Shown here one piece after another: positions 44,799 through 54,413 of a stretch of 64,000 bases of DNA. The position numbers were made by a program, and so were the translations under genes. Under the pieces are notes generated by a model that saw nothing but the letters and a program-made list of their open reading frames with translations, searched no databases and was not told the DNA's origin. Each line of letters begins with the position of its first letter. Position 1 is the stretch's first letter. The DNA comes from CBDHGY01 sp965263325 (GTDB lineage Bacteria > Pseudomonadota > Alphaproteobacteria > Caulobacterales > Hyphomonadaceae): NCBI GenBank assembly GCA_965263325.1, contig CBDHGY010000001.1, positions 1 to 64,000 on the forward strand, read 5' to 3'.

Positions 44799-46583
44799 CT
44801 AAAAATGCTCCGCTTCAAGTGCCATCATCGCGTCGGCACCCGCTTTAACTTTCGCCAAATGGGCAGCGGCCTCAGGTAAGATACGGTCCATGAAGTACCG
44901 GCCTGTCTTGAGTTTGTTTTCGTAGAATGGATCGCCGCCATCTTTCTTTTCTAGCGATACCTTAGCCATCATTGCCCACATATAGGCGAAGACCGTTAGC
45001 CCAAACAACTGAAGATAATCAGTCGATGCGGCTCCGGCATTGTCGAAATTCTTCATGCCGTTTTCCATGAGCCACGTCGTGCCATCCTGGAGCTGCGCTT
45101 TTGCAGAGCGAAGGCTCTCGATAAATGGAGCAAGGTCGGCGTTCGTTTCGTTCTCCCCGATGAAGTCATCGAGTTCTGCAAAGAATGTAAACACAGCCCG
45201 GCCACCCTGCGACGCCAGCTTGCGCCCGACAAGGTCAAGCGCCTGGATGCCGTTGGTACCTTCATAGATAAGGGAAATTCGCACATCGCGTACGAATTGT
45301 TCCATGCCCCACTCTCTCGTGAACCCTGAGCCTCCATAAAGTTGCAGACCGTCATTGCATGCATCGAGCCCGCGGTCGGTCAGAAAGGCTTTCACGACCG
45401 GCGTCATGAGCGCCATATAGTCGCCGGCTTTTTCCCGAACCTTTTCGTCTGGTGATTTGTGCAGAAGATCGCCGTGGAGCGCTGTCCAGTATGAGAATGC
45501 GCGCGCGCCTTCCACAAACGCTTTCGTATCCATCAGCATGCGGCGCACATCCGGATGCACAATGATTGGGTCAGCTGGTCCATCAGGATTCTTGGCCCCA
45601 GAAAGCGAGCGTCCCTGCAAGCGATCCTTCGCGAAATCAACGGCGTTCTGATAGCTAACTTCGGCAAGTGCGAGACCTTGAACCCCCACACCAAGACGTG
45701 CCTCGTTCATCATCACGAACATGGTGCGCATGCCTTTGTGCTCTTCACCAACGAGCCAGCCGGTTGCCCCATCATAATTCATGACGCAGGTAGCATTGCC
45801 ATGAATGCCCATCTTCTCCTCAAGGCCGCCGCAAGACACGGGGTTTCTTTCGCCTAGCGAGCCATCTTCGTTGACAAGGAATTTCGGAACAACAAACAAA
45901 GAAACACCTTTAATACCCTCAGGCGCCCCCTCGATCTTCGCCAAAACAAGGTGGATGATGTTGTCGGTCAGATCCTGCTCCCCGCCGGAGATCCAGATTT
46001 TTTGGCCCGTAATCTTGTATGATCCGTCTTCATTGAGAACGGCTTTGGTCTTCATGAGTCCGAGATCTGTACCGCAATGCGGCTCAGTCAGGTTCATAGT
46101 TCCGGCCCATTCTGCAGACGCCATCTTTGGACCGTATTTTTGCTTTAACTCATCTGAGCCACCAGCCATGAGCGCCTGAAACGCACCATGCGTTAACCCA
46201 GGATACATGCCGAAAGCCATATTCGACGAAGCCTGCATTTCTGCCCAGGCAATATTCAGCACATGCGGCAGGCCTTGCCCGCCCATCTCCGGATCAACGC
46301 TGAGCAGCGGCCAACCATTTTCGACGAGTTGCTTGTAAGCATCCGGAAATCCGTCCGGGGTTTTAACAGTTGCATCCGGATTGCGGACGCACCCTTGCTC
46401 GTCACCTACCTTGTTAAGAGGGAACAGGACTTCAGATGCAAATTTGCCACCCTCTTCCAGGATGGCATCAATCAAATCAGGTGTTGCTTCCTCAAAGCCC
46501 GGGAGGTTTGAGTAATTTTGCAGCGATAGCAGGTCATGCAAGACGAACTGCATATCGCGCACGGGTGCGTCATAGCGAGGCAT
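44799..46583 (-). CDS. Acyl-CoA dehydrogenase, large type with extra C-terminal domain
   Basis: A 594-aa dehydrogenase with a C-terminal extension, of the group that includes 3-methylmercaptopropionyl-CoA dehydrogenase (DmdC). The flavin region is GTMNLTEPHCGTDLGLMKTK and ITGQKIWISGGEQDL. The catalytic Glu is in LIYEGTNGIQALDL. A DMSP-derived substrate is possible, but long-chain acyl-CoA fits the operon equally well. AGGA lies before the ATG. It is the first enzyme gene after the MerR regulator. Confidence 0.93.
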   Translation of the reverse strand: MPRYDAPVRDMQFVLHDLLSLQNYSNLPGFEEATPDLIDAILEEGGKFASEVLFPLNKVGDEQGCVRNPDATVKTPDGFPDAYKQLVENGWPLLSVDPEMGGQGLPHVLNIAWAEMQASSNMAFGMYPGLTHGAFQALMAGGSDELKQKYGPKMASAEWAGTMNLTEPHCGTDLGLMKTKAVLNEDGSYKITGQKIWISGGEQDLTDNIIHLVLAKIEGAPEGIKGVSLFVVPKFLVNEDGSLGERNPVSCGGLEEKMGIHGNATCVMNYDGATGWLVGEEHKGMRTMFVMMNEARLGVGVQGLALAEVSYQNAVDFAKDRLQGRSLSGAKNPDGPADPIIVHPDVRRMLMDTKAFVEGARAFSYWTALHGDLLHKSPDEKVREKAGDYMALMTPVVKAFLTDRGLDACNDGLQLYGGSGFTREWGMEQFVRDVRISLIYEGTNGIQALDLVGRKLASQGGRAVFTFFAELDDFIGENETNADLAPFIESLRSAKAQLQDGTTWLMENGMKNFDNAGAASTDYLQLFGLTVFAYMWAMMAKVSLEKKDGGDPFYENKLKTGRYFMDRILPEAAAHLAKVKAGADAMMALEAEHF

Positions 46584-46633
46584 TCTTTATTGTTTCCTTA
46601 GTCAAAAGGCGCTGGGAGGAACAGGCCACTTAA

Positions 46634-47110
46634 TTATTTGTCTGGAAGACCTTCACGCGCTGCTTGGTCATAAGCGCGAACTTTTTCAGCTTCTTCCCCG
46701 ACCGGCCCGATTTGATCCAGACGCCCTTCAAGCCACTCGATACCTTTACGAAGCTCGACGAGCGCTTCGTCGATATCAACGCGCTGCTTTTCAAGCTCCA
46801 CAACCTGATTGCGGAATTTCTCTAGCGAGGCGCGAGTTTGAGCTCTTTGGCCATCTCCAAGTGCATAGAGGTCCAGAATTTCACGAATATCGTTCAGAGG
46901 AAGGCCGAGGCTTTTCATGTGAACAATCAGCTTCAGACGGCCACGGTCGCGGTAAGAATACACGCGCGCCATTCCATCTCGGCTGGGGTGGAGCATGTCC
47001 TTGTCCTCGTAAAAACGGAGGGCACGGGGAGTAACGCCGAATTCACGTGCCAGTTCTGAGATAGAGTAAGTACGTGTTTCAGCAGCGGAAAGCGTCATAG
47101 AGTCTGGCAT
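46634..47110 (-). CDS. MerR-family regulator of the beta-oxidation operon
   Basis: About 158 aa. The winged helix is YSISELAREFGVTPRALRFY and the wing has ARVYSYRDRGRLKLI. A coiled-coil dimerisation helix fills the second half. There is no C-terminal cysteine set for metal sensing, so an acyl-CoA-type ligand is likely. It sits 50 bases before the first acyl-CoA dehydrogenase gene, so it probably controls the operon and itself. The start is at 47110 or 47098; frames further upstream are unlikely. Confidence 0.88.
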   Translation of the reverse strand: MPDSMTLSAAETRTYSISELAREFGVTPRALRFYEDKDMLHPSRDGMARVYSYRDRGRLKLIVHMKSLGLPLNDIREILDLYALGDGQRAQTRASLEKFRNQVVELEKQRVDIDEALVELRKGIEWLEGRLDQIGPVGEEAEKVRAYDQAAREGLPDK

Positions 47111-47130
47111 TCTGTGGATAAAGCACAACT

Positions 47131-47165
47131 TTACGCGAACGTCAACGTCAACTTTGGTCAACTTT
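47131..47165 (-). promoter_or_regulatory. GTTGAC repeat cluster upstream of the MerR gene
   Basis: Three copies of GTTGAC on the minus strand (complement of 47141-47146, 47147-47152 and 47157-47162), two of them as AAAGTTGAC units ten bases apart. They lie 31-52 bases before the MerR start and can serve as -35 elements or as an operator. Which MerR dyad is used cannot be decided by eye. Confidence 0.45.
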
Positions 47166-47170
47166 AAGAG

Positions 47171-47247
47171 GAATCTGCTTAAACGAATGCGTGACTAAGA
47201 AATTACTAAATGTCCGGATTCTGTTTACGTTTTTAACGACCTCTTAA
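47171..47247 (+). promoter_or_regulatory. CtrA box and GANTC sites in the PodJ-like promoter
   Basis: TTAA-CGACCTC-TTAA at 47233-47247 is an exact match to the CtrA consensus TTAA-N7-TTAA. GANTC sites lie at 47171-47175 (GAATC) and 47217-47221 (GATTC), targets of the CcrM methylase. The box is 76 bases before the start of the PodJ-like gene and 123 bases before the MerR gene. In Caulobacter, podJ transcription is cell-cycle controlled with CtrA and GcrA involved, so the arrangement fits. Confidence 0.75.
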
Positions 47248-47322
47248 ACCTGTCGCGTCCATGAACGTTAAGCAATCAGAGTTAACGGGGCCAAAGCGCC
47301 CTGCTTTTATGGGAGTTTTGTG

Positions 47323-50300
47323 ATGAGCCAGACGGGGCCCTGGAGCGTCAAGGGCATAGACGCACGCGCACGTGAAGCTGCTCGGGAACGCGCACGCCAA
47401 GAAGGTATGACGCTCGGCGAATACCTGAATTCCCTGATCCTGAAGGGCGGCGAAGTCGGCGCTCAGGATATTATTGCCCCTATTTCGGCTCCGAAGCCCA
47501 AGCCGCAAGCAGCCGCAAGCTCGCTTAACAAGCTCGTTTCGCGAATTGAAGCAGCCGAAGCTCGCTCAACACTCGCCATCACCGGCATCGATCAATCTGT
47601 TGTCGGGTTGCTCAAGCGTATTGAAGATGCAGAGACCGAACACATCGCTATGGCCCGTCATGTCGATGGTGTTATGGATGACATTCGTTCAACATATGAT
47701 GCTTTGCGCGAAAAAGTTCGCCGGATTGAGGAAGATGAGTCGGCTGAGCAAAATCTTGAAGCGCTAAAAGCTCTTGAAAATGCGCTCGGAAAACTTGCCT
47801 CTCACGTATATGAGGAAAATGCGCTCTCGCAGAGCGAAACCGATGCCATAAAAGGCCGGGTCGAAATGGGCTTCACTGACGTCAATGACCGTCTTGAGGC
47901 GATGGACACAAAAGTTGAGAAAACGCTGACCGATGCCGCCCGGCGCGTCGAACGCGCCGTGGAGCAAGCCGAGCTGCGCGCTGAAGGGACTGTCAGACAT
48001 CTATCCGAACGCATGTCCTCGCTTGATACCAAGATCGGACGTCATGAGCAGAACAACGAACAGTTTGGTCAGCGTATTGATAAACTGGAAACGCAGATTG
48101 AGCGTCAAGACCACGCCGACAAAGAAGTCAGTGGCCGCGTGGACGAGACCGAAGCGCGCATCGGTATCGCCGAGACCGCTCTGGAAGACACCGGCACGCG
48201 CGTAGACGCCATCGAGAGCGACGTCACCACAGCACTTGAATCAATGGAAGGCACCTTGCTCCGCGTGCAGGACCGCCTCAACCGGGCGGAAACAACAACT
48301 GATGCGGCGCTAAAAAGTCTGGAATCAACTTTCGACGTTCTTGATCAGCGCATTGGTGAGGTCGCAAAAGCTGCGCCGGAGCACGCGTTTGAACTTCGCC
48401 AACAGTTTGAAGAGCGCTTCGATGGGCTGGCAGATGATCTTCGCGCCTCAATCGCCGCAACACGCGCAGAGCTCGCAGCTGAAATTGAGAATGTCGCAAA
48501 GGCTGGCATCGCTCCAGCTCAGCTTGAGACTTTTGAGAACAAGCTCAATGATGTTCAGAGCCGATTGACCGAAAGCGACGAACGACAGGCAGAAGCCATT
48601 GAAAACGTGGGCGAGCAGGTCAACCGGATTTCTGAGAATTTTGACAAGCGCATAACCGAAATTGAGCAAACCGAAGGCTCTGAGCAGATCGCTGCCGAGT
48701 TTGGCAAGCTTGCCGCTGTCGTTGATGAGCGTCTGGAAAAACTCGAAAGCCGTGAATCCTCGGCCATTGAACGCGTCGGCGATGAAATGACAAAGATTGC
48801 TGACCAACTCGATCAGCGAATTTCAGATTCCGAACAGCGGAGCGCATCCGCTATAGAACAAGTCGGCGAGCAAGTCTCACGCGTGGCGAACAAGCTTCAA
48901 TCGCGTCAGGACGATGCTTTCGAAGCGTTTGCGAAGAAAATCGACGATAGCGCTAATCGCTCTGACGAGAAGCTTTCAGACGCTCTGGCAAATGTTTCAG
49001 AGCGCCTTGAATTAATGCAGTCGCAATCGGCAAGCACGCTCTCACCTGTTCAGAAAGCTATTGCCTCCCTTGCGACCAGGCTGGACTCTTTAGAGGAGTT
49101 TGCCTCGCCCCCTTTTGCTGAAGCGCCGCGGGCGGCGGCGCTTCCTGACATGCGCCCGCTTCCAATCAATGATCCGCTCTTTACAGAAGAAGGCAAAGAC
49201 GGGCTTTCGGCGACAGAATTCGATGGCGCATCAGGTCAACCAACTGAAACAAAGACTGCGGCGCAATCAAATGATGGCGCCGGTTATGAGGATCTGGCAT
49301 CAACAATCTCTGTTGATGACGGCGAAACGGAAACCTCAAATGCTAGTGCATTCGAGCCTGGCATTGAGGGTTGGGACGACATTCCAGCCGAAATCGAACA
49401 GGATAGCGAAGCAGAACAATATATCGCGGAAGTTCCCGCGCCTGAAGGCGGTGCGCCTGCCGGCGACCCGGTTTCGGAACTTGAAAACTGGGACGAAAGC
49501 GCCAGCGAAGCGCGCGATATTGATGTGTTTGATGACGTCTTTGACACGCCCACAAATTCAGGCGAAACAACGCAGCCGAAAAAACAACAGGCCTCGGATA
49601 CTCCTAATGACTATCTGAAGAACGCGCGTGCGGCAGCGCTTAACGCTGCATCGCCTTCAGACAATTCAAAATCCAAGCGCAAGGACAAAAAAGATAAGTC
49701 CGACAAAACACCGAAAACTACTCGCGCAGAAACAACAAATGATGGCGGCAACGGTTCATCGAAACTGCCATTAATTGCGACAGCATCCGTCGTCGCGCTC
49801 GCCACCGCTGGCGGCACTGCATATTACGCGATGAAAGACAATGACTCGTTTGATGTTCAGAAGATCGCAACACCGCAAATGGCGAATGGCGCGGTGGAAG
49901 CTGAATCAATGGAAACCGTTCTGAGCGAATCCCCAGGTGCCGCGCCTGTTGAATTAGCGGATGCCGCAATCGAAAGTGAATTGTTCGACGAAGATGCAGT
50001 AGATGTGGATGCCGCGGAAACGTCGCCTGCTGAAGTGAAGCCTGAGGAACAACTCCCTCCAGAGGTTGAGCAGGTTGTTGAACCAAAGCAGTCCGTTAAA
50101 CCAGAACCTTCAGTACCTTCCCCGCCCCCCGAAAAGACAGTTCTTGCCGCGGCGGCCCCAAAACCTGAAACCGCTAAACCACTGTCCGCCGATACGCGTC
50201 CATCAATCCCTCGGATCACTGCGCCGGTAAGTCTTGAATCAGCTGCCTCAGATGGCGATCCAAAGGCGATGTTTATGCTTGCAAAATCCAAGCTGGATAC

Positions 50301-51021
50301 CGGCGGATATGCAGAGGGCGCAGCGCTCATGAAACGCTCTGCCGACGCTGGTGAACCTGCGGCGCAATATCGCCTCGGCAAACTGCATGAAAAAGGACTT
50401 GGTGTTCCTCGAGACTTTGCCCAAGCGCGTAAATGGACTGAGTCAGCGGCCAATGGCGGGAATATCCGCGCGATGCATGACCTCGCCGTGTTTTATGCAC
50501 AAGGCGATGGCGGACCTCAAAGTTACGCCGCCGCTGTGAATTGGTTCCGAAAAGCAGCCGAATTTGGTGTAGTCGACAGCCAGTACAATCTCGGTGTTCT
50601 TTATGAACGCGGAATAGGCATCGACCCGGACCCAACGGAAGCTTTGTTTTGGTTTGTTATCGCGGCCCGCGGCGGTGATGCTGCGTCAGCAGCAAAGATC
50701 CAAGAGTTGTCGAAAGCGCTGCCGGTCGACACAGCAAAAGCGGTCACGACACGTGCGCAAAACTGGACCCCTAAACAAGCGTCTGGACAGGCAAATGGTA
50801 TCTTCCCTGCAAAAGAGTGGGGCGGTATCAACAAGCAACATATTACCCAGGTTCAAACCGCTTTGAACGCGCTCGGCTACGACGTCGGCAGCCCGGACGG
50901 ATCTGTCGGAGCCGCAACCAGCTCGGCCATACGCGCGTTTGAACGCAAACATGGCATGCCGAGCACAGGCCAGGTAACAACTGACCTCATTGCTAAAATC
51001 AACGAGCTCGCGACGAGTTAA
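47323..51021 (+). CDS. podJ: PodJ-like cell-polarity protein with Sel1 repeats and peptidoglycan-binding domain
   Basis: About 1232 aa. The N-terminus WSVKGIDARAREAARERARQ is the conserved PodJ-type head (about 5-40). A coiled coil follows to about 600, then an acidic, low-complexity segment. One membrane helix lies at about 811-838 (LIATASVVALATAGGTAYY), so the rest is periplasmic. Four Sel1-type repeats (about 970-1120) include AQYRLGKLHEKGLGVPRDFA, and a peptidoglycan-binding domain ends the protein (VQTALNALGYDVGSPDGSVG). In Caulobacter PodJ, the polar localisation factor, is somewhat shorter (974 aa) with the same order. GGGAG fixes the ATG at 47323. Single gene. Confidence 0.85.
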   Translation: MSQTGPWSVKGIDARAREAARERARQEGMTLGEYLNSLILKGGEVGAQDIIAPISAPKPKPQAAASSLNKLVSRIEAAEARSTLAITGIDQSVVGLLKRIEDAETEHIAMARHVDGVMDDIRSTYDALREKVRRIEEDESAEQNLEALKALENALGKLASHVYEENALSQSETDAIKGRVEMGFTDVNDRLEAMDTKVEKTLTDAARRVERAVEQAELRAEGTVRHLSERMSSLDTKIGRHEQNNEQFGQRIDKLETQIERQDHADKEVSGRVDETEARIGIAETALEDTGTRVDAIESDVTTALESMEGTLLRVQDRLNRAETTTDAALKSLESTFDVLDQRIGEVAKAAPEHAFELRQQFEERFDGLADDLRASIAATRAELAAEIENVAKAGIAPAQLETFENKLNDVQSRLTESDERQAEAIENVGEQVNRISENFDKRITEIEQTEGSEQIAAEFGKLAAVVDERLEKLESRESSAIERVGDEMTKIADQLDQRISDSEQRSASAIEQVGEQVSRVANKLQSRQDDAFEAFAKKIDDSANRSDEKLSDALANVSERLELMQSQSASTLSPVQKAIASLATRLDSLEEFASPPFAEAPRAAALPDMRPLPINDPLFTEEGKDGLSATEFDGASGQPTETKTAAQSNDGAGYEDLASTISVDDGETETSNASAFEPGIEGWDDIPAEIEQDSEAEQYIAEVPAPEGGAPAGDPVSELENWDESASEARDIDVFDDVFDTPTNSGETTQPKKQQASDTPNDYLKNARAAALNAASPSDNSKSKRKDKKDKSDKTPKTTRAETTNDGGNGSSKLPLIATASVVALATAGGTAYYAMKDNDSFDVQKIATPQMANGAVEAESMETVLSESPGAAPVELADAAIESELFDEDAVDVDAAETSPAEVKPEEQLPPEVEQVVEPKQSVKPEPSVPSPPPEKTVLAAAAPKPETAKPLSADTRPSIPRITAPVSLESAASDGDPKAMFMLAKSKLDTGGYAEGAALMKRSADAGEPAAQYRLGKLHEKGLGVPRDFAQARKWTESAANGGNIRAMHDLAVFYAQGDGGPQSYAAAVNWFRKAAEFGVVDSQYNLGVLYERGIGIDPDPTEALFWFVIAARGGDAASAAKIQELSKALPVDTAKAVTTRAQNWTPKQASGQANGIFPAKEWGGINKQHITQVQTALNALGYDVGSPDGSVGAATSSAIRAFERKHGMPSTGQVTTDLIAKINELATS

Positions 51022-51024
51022 GTC

Positions 51025-51753
51025 TCACAGCGACCAACGCGACGCTGCTGCCTGCCGGTCAGGTATCAGGTGCTTTGAGTTGATCGCAAACACGCGGCTT
51101 TCCCCAAGAGCAAAGCTCAACCACCCGTTGGGGAACACTGGATCGTAAGCATGATCAAGCACGTTAAGCCCGCCGGTAAATGCACCGAGGGCAGGCATGA
51201 TGAGCCGCTCACCGTCTGTTACGAAGCAGCGCCTGCGAACAGAACGGCCTGACTTGCTTGCGACTTTGGCGACCGGATGCAAATGCCCGGCAATCTCTCC
51301 TCTCTCACCTGTGGGTTCATGACGAAACACGAGTGCACCAATACGGAGAACCTTTTCAGCTCGCCCGCCGAGATGTGCTGGAGGATCAGGGTCATGATTG
51401 CCCTCAACCCAGACCCAGTCATGTGAGTTTGTGAGAGCGCGGATTCGCGCTGTATCTGGCTCCGACAAACGCAACTCCGCCGATCGATCGTGAAAACTAT
51501 CACCGAGAGAGATAACCGAATCCGGATTGTATTTCCTGCAGGCCTCTTCCACGACTGAAAGCGTTGCGCAGGTGTCATAAGGGGGAAGCATTTGACCGCG
51601 CTTTGCAAATGACGATCCTTTCTCCAAGTGCAAGTCGGAAACGACAAGCACCCTCCGCGCCTCCCACCAGAGCCCCCCACATGGTAGTGGCAAGAGCATC
51701 TCACCTGCTAGGCAAAGTTGATTCTCGGTTGCGGGTTTCGGTAATGCAGACAT
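51025..51753 (-). CDS. pdeM: Ligase-associated DNA damage response endonuclease PdeM
   Basis: A 242-aa calcineurin-like metallophosphoesterase. The metal motifs are VSDLHLEKGSSFAKRG, LGDSFHDR, EGNHDPDPP and AGHLHPVAK. FRHEP holds a further conserved His. It is 78 bases downstream of the Lhr-like helicase on the same strand, the standard pairing for the ligase-associated repair set. Convergent with podJ, three bases apart. Confidence 0.93.
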   Translation of the reverse strand: MSALPKPATENQLCLAGEMLLPLPCGGLWWEARRVLVVSDLHLEKGSSFAKRGQMLPPYDTCATLSVVEEACRKYNPDSVISLGDSFHDRSAELRLSEPDTARIRALTNSHDWVWVEGNHDPDPPAHLGGRAEKVLRIGALVFRHEPTGERGEIAGHLHPVAKVASKSGRSVRRRCFVTDGERLIMPALGAFTGGLNVLDHAYDPVFPNGWLSFALGESRVFAINSKHLIPDRQAAASRWSL

Positions 51754-51831
51754 GACACCTATGTCTGAAGCGCTCTGTTTGGCTGGTCAAGTCGCACCTA
51801 GATCCGGGCGTCTACATAGGTGAGACCTTTG

Positions 51832-54303
51832 TTATATTCCCATAGCCTCATTCACCATTTCAGCCTCGCTGAGGATCGCTTCCGTCGTCGCAGCGCCGTA
51901 GACCGGCTCTTTGCCGACTTCGAGCATTACCGGCACAGCGAACGGGCTGATCTTTTCAAGCCGCTCATGCACAATCTTCCCTTCAACACGGGTCAACATG
52001 TTGGAGAGCCGGCGAATATCCAGAAGGCCTGTGGCCGCGTCCTGCCGCGCAGCTTGTAACAAGATATGATCAGGTTCGTGACTTCGCAGCACATCGAAAA
52101 TAAGGTCTGTGGAGAATGTCACCTGACGTCCCGTCTTTTTTTGCCCCGGCATACGCCTGGCAATCAAACCTGAGGTGAGCGCACAGTGGGCAAATGTCCG
52201 CTTCATGAGCGCAGACTCATCCAACCATTCCTCCAGATCATCCCCTAAAATATCAGGTGACAACAATTCCGACATGTCGAGATCTGACAAGTCGTCCATC
52301 GCCCAAACCCCCATTGTATACTCAGAGGCAACGAAGCCGAGTGGCTTCTTGCCCCAACGCTCAAGCCGGCGTGTCAGCAACATGCCAAGCGTTTGGTGCG
52401 CAAGGCGGCCCTCAAATGGATATAGCACCGCATAGAAACGTTCTCCGCGCGGAAAAGTTTCGATCAGCAGGTGATCCGCAGGCGGAATAGATGACCGTTG
52501 GCGCTGAATTTCGAACCATTCGCGAACTTGGGCTGGCAGCGCGCTCCACTGTTTGGGATCATGTATCATTTTGCGTACCCGCTCGGCTAGAAAAGTCGTC
52601 ATCGGAAACTTGCCACCATTGTAAGATGGAATTGCGGGCTTTTCGGATTTCGAGCGCGTGACCAAGACCTGATCGTTTTCAATGCCGAGCAAACGCAATA
52701 TCTCTCCTGCAAACAGGAAACTATCTCCTGGTGAGAGCGTGCCAATGAAATATTCTTCAATCTCGCCGAGCTTGCGACCTGCCCGAACCGCTTTGCGGCG
52801 TTCAGCCGTTTTGCCACCAACGAAATTAGCAAGCCGAACGTCCAGGTGCTGCGCTTCAACAATCGCACCGACATTCATGCGGTGCTTTTGCACTTCTTCT
52901 CTGGTGCGCGCGACCCACAATCCATCCGGGCGGCGGACAATGCGGTGGAACCGGTCATAGGTCTTGAGCGCGTACCCCCCGCTCGCCACAAAGTCGACAA
53001 TACGTTCCCAGGTTTCCCAATCGAGATTCCGGAAGGGCGCGGCGCGGATCACCTCTTCGTACAGCTCGTCGAGCTTGAACCCCATGCCGCAAGCTCGGCC
53101 CATGACATGCTGTGCAAGCACATCCAGCGCGCCCTCGCGAATGCCCTCGCCATCCATATCACCATTTTCGACAGCCGCCTCAGCGGCGCGGCATTCGAGA
53201 ATCTCGAACCTATTTGTCGGAACAAGCACCGCTTCACTCGCCTCATCCATACGGTGATTGGCACGCCCAATCCGCTGAACCAGTCGCGCGGCACCTTTCG
53301 GTGCGCCCATCTGAATAACGAGGTCAACCTCACCCCAATCGATGCCAAGATCCAGCGTGGACGTACAAACCACTGCCTTGATCGCACCTGTAGCCATAGC
53401 AGCCTCGACTTTCTGACGCTGCTCTTTGGCAAGGGAACCGTGATGCAATGCGATAGCGAGACCATCTTCGTTTGCGCGCCAAAGCTCCTGAAACAGGAAC
53501 TCAGCCTGAGCGCGGGTATTTACGAATACGAGCGCCATATGAGAACGCTTAATCGCCTCATAGACTTCCGGAACTGCAAACCGGCCGGAATGTCCCGACC
53601 AGGGAATACGCTCACGCGAGACCAAAATGTTCACATTTGCGGAGATGCCGCCATCAGCCACAATTACCTTCGCATCCGGAGCGAGCCAGCGTGCCAAGGC
53701 GTCTGGATCCTTCACAGTTGCCGACAAGCCGACAAACCGGCATTGAGGTGCCCAGCGTGCAAGTGTCGCCAAACCGAGGGACAGCAAGTCCCCTCGCTTA
53801 GAAGGAGCAACTGCGTGGATCTCGTCGATGATCACGCATTTTAAATCGGAGAAAAAATCAGCGGCATGATCTGACGCAATAAAAAGCGCGAGCTGTTCCG
53901 GTGTGGTCAGGAGAATATCCGGAGGGTCGCGGCGCTGTTTCTGGCGTTTGTGGGCTGGTGTATCACCTGTGCGCGTTTCGATCCGAATGCCGAGTTCCAT
54001 TTCATCAGCGGGCAGATTTAAATTTCGTTCGACATCGACCGCCAACGCTTTCAAAGGCGAAATGTATAGCGTGTGCAAGCCCGGCCGGTCTGGTTCTCCG
54101 CGCTGATTGAGCTCAATCAAACTGGCGAGGAAACCTGCCAGAGTTTTACCGCCTCCCGTCGGTGCGATCAGCAAAGCACTCTCGCCGGCGAGCGCCGCTT
54201 GCGTGAGCGCAAGTTGATGCGGGCGCGGCACCCATCCGCGCGAAGAGAACCAATCATCAAAAACGCTAGGTAGCGCAAAAGCAGGCGATGATGCATCAGC
54301 CAT
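51832..54303 (-). CDS. Ligase-associated DNA damage response DEXH-box helicase (Lhr-like)
   Basis: A 823-aa superfamily 2 helicase. Walker A is APTGGGKT, motif II is IIDEIHAVAP, motif III is GLSATVKDP and motif VI is QRIGRANHR. The Lhr-type C-terminal part follows (winged helix and strand-annealing-like domain). It works with an ATP-dependent ligase, an MBL-fold exonuclease and PdeM in DNA-damage repair. pdeM is the next gene; the ligase is 27 kb left. Confidence 0.93.
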   Translation of the reverse strand: MADASSPAFALPSVFDDWFSSRGWVPRPHQLALTQAALAGESALLIAPTGGGKTLAGFLASLIELNQRGEPDRPGLHTLYISPLKALAVDVERNLNLPADEMELGIRIETRTGDTPAHKRQKQRRDPPDILLTTPEQLALFIASDHAADFFSDLKCVIIDEIHAVAPSKRGDLLSLGLATLARWAPQCRFVGLSATVKDPDALARWLAPDAKVIVADGGISANVNILVSRERIPWSGHSGRFAVPEVYEAIKRSHMALVFVNTRAQAEFLFQELWRANEDGLAIALHHGSLAKEQRQKVEAAMATGAIKAVVCTSTLDLGIDWGEVDLVIQMGAPKGAARLVQRIGRANHRMDEASEAVLVPTNRFEILECRAAEAAVENGDMDGEGIREGALDVLAQHVMGRACGMGFKLDELYEEVIRAAPFRNLDWETWERIVDFVASGGYALKTYDRFHRIVRRPDGLWVARTREEVQKHRMNVGAIVEAQHLDVRLANFVGGKTAERRKAVRAGRKLGEIEEYFIGTLSPGDSFLFAGEILRLLGIENDQVLVTRSKSEKPAIPSYNGGKFPMTTFLAERVRKMIHDPKQWSALPAQVREWFEIQRQRSSIPPADHLLIETFPRGERFYAVLYPFEGRLAHQTLGMLLTRRLERWGKKPLGFVASEYTMGVWAMDDLSDLDMSELLSPDILGDDLEEWLDESALMKRTFAHCALTSGLIARRMPGQKKTGRQVTFSTDLIFDVLRSHEPDHILLQAARQDAATGLLDIRRLSNMLTRVEGKIVHERLEKISPFAVPVMLEVGKEPVYGAATTEAILSEAEMVNEAMGI

Positions 54304-54413
54304 GTGCGATATTTAATGTAGAGCCGACTGGCCAAACGCTCTCTTGCTTCAGATAAGGTTCAGCCAAATTGTCGTTTACCTTGTCTTGAAAGACAAACCA
54401 ATCGGAGCTCTCC

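Noticed and set aside
52846..53844. A 332-codon plus-strand frame
   Set aside because: It is wholly antisense to the Lhr-like helicase, whose motifs are unmistakable. Composition bias explains the long open frame.
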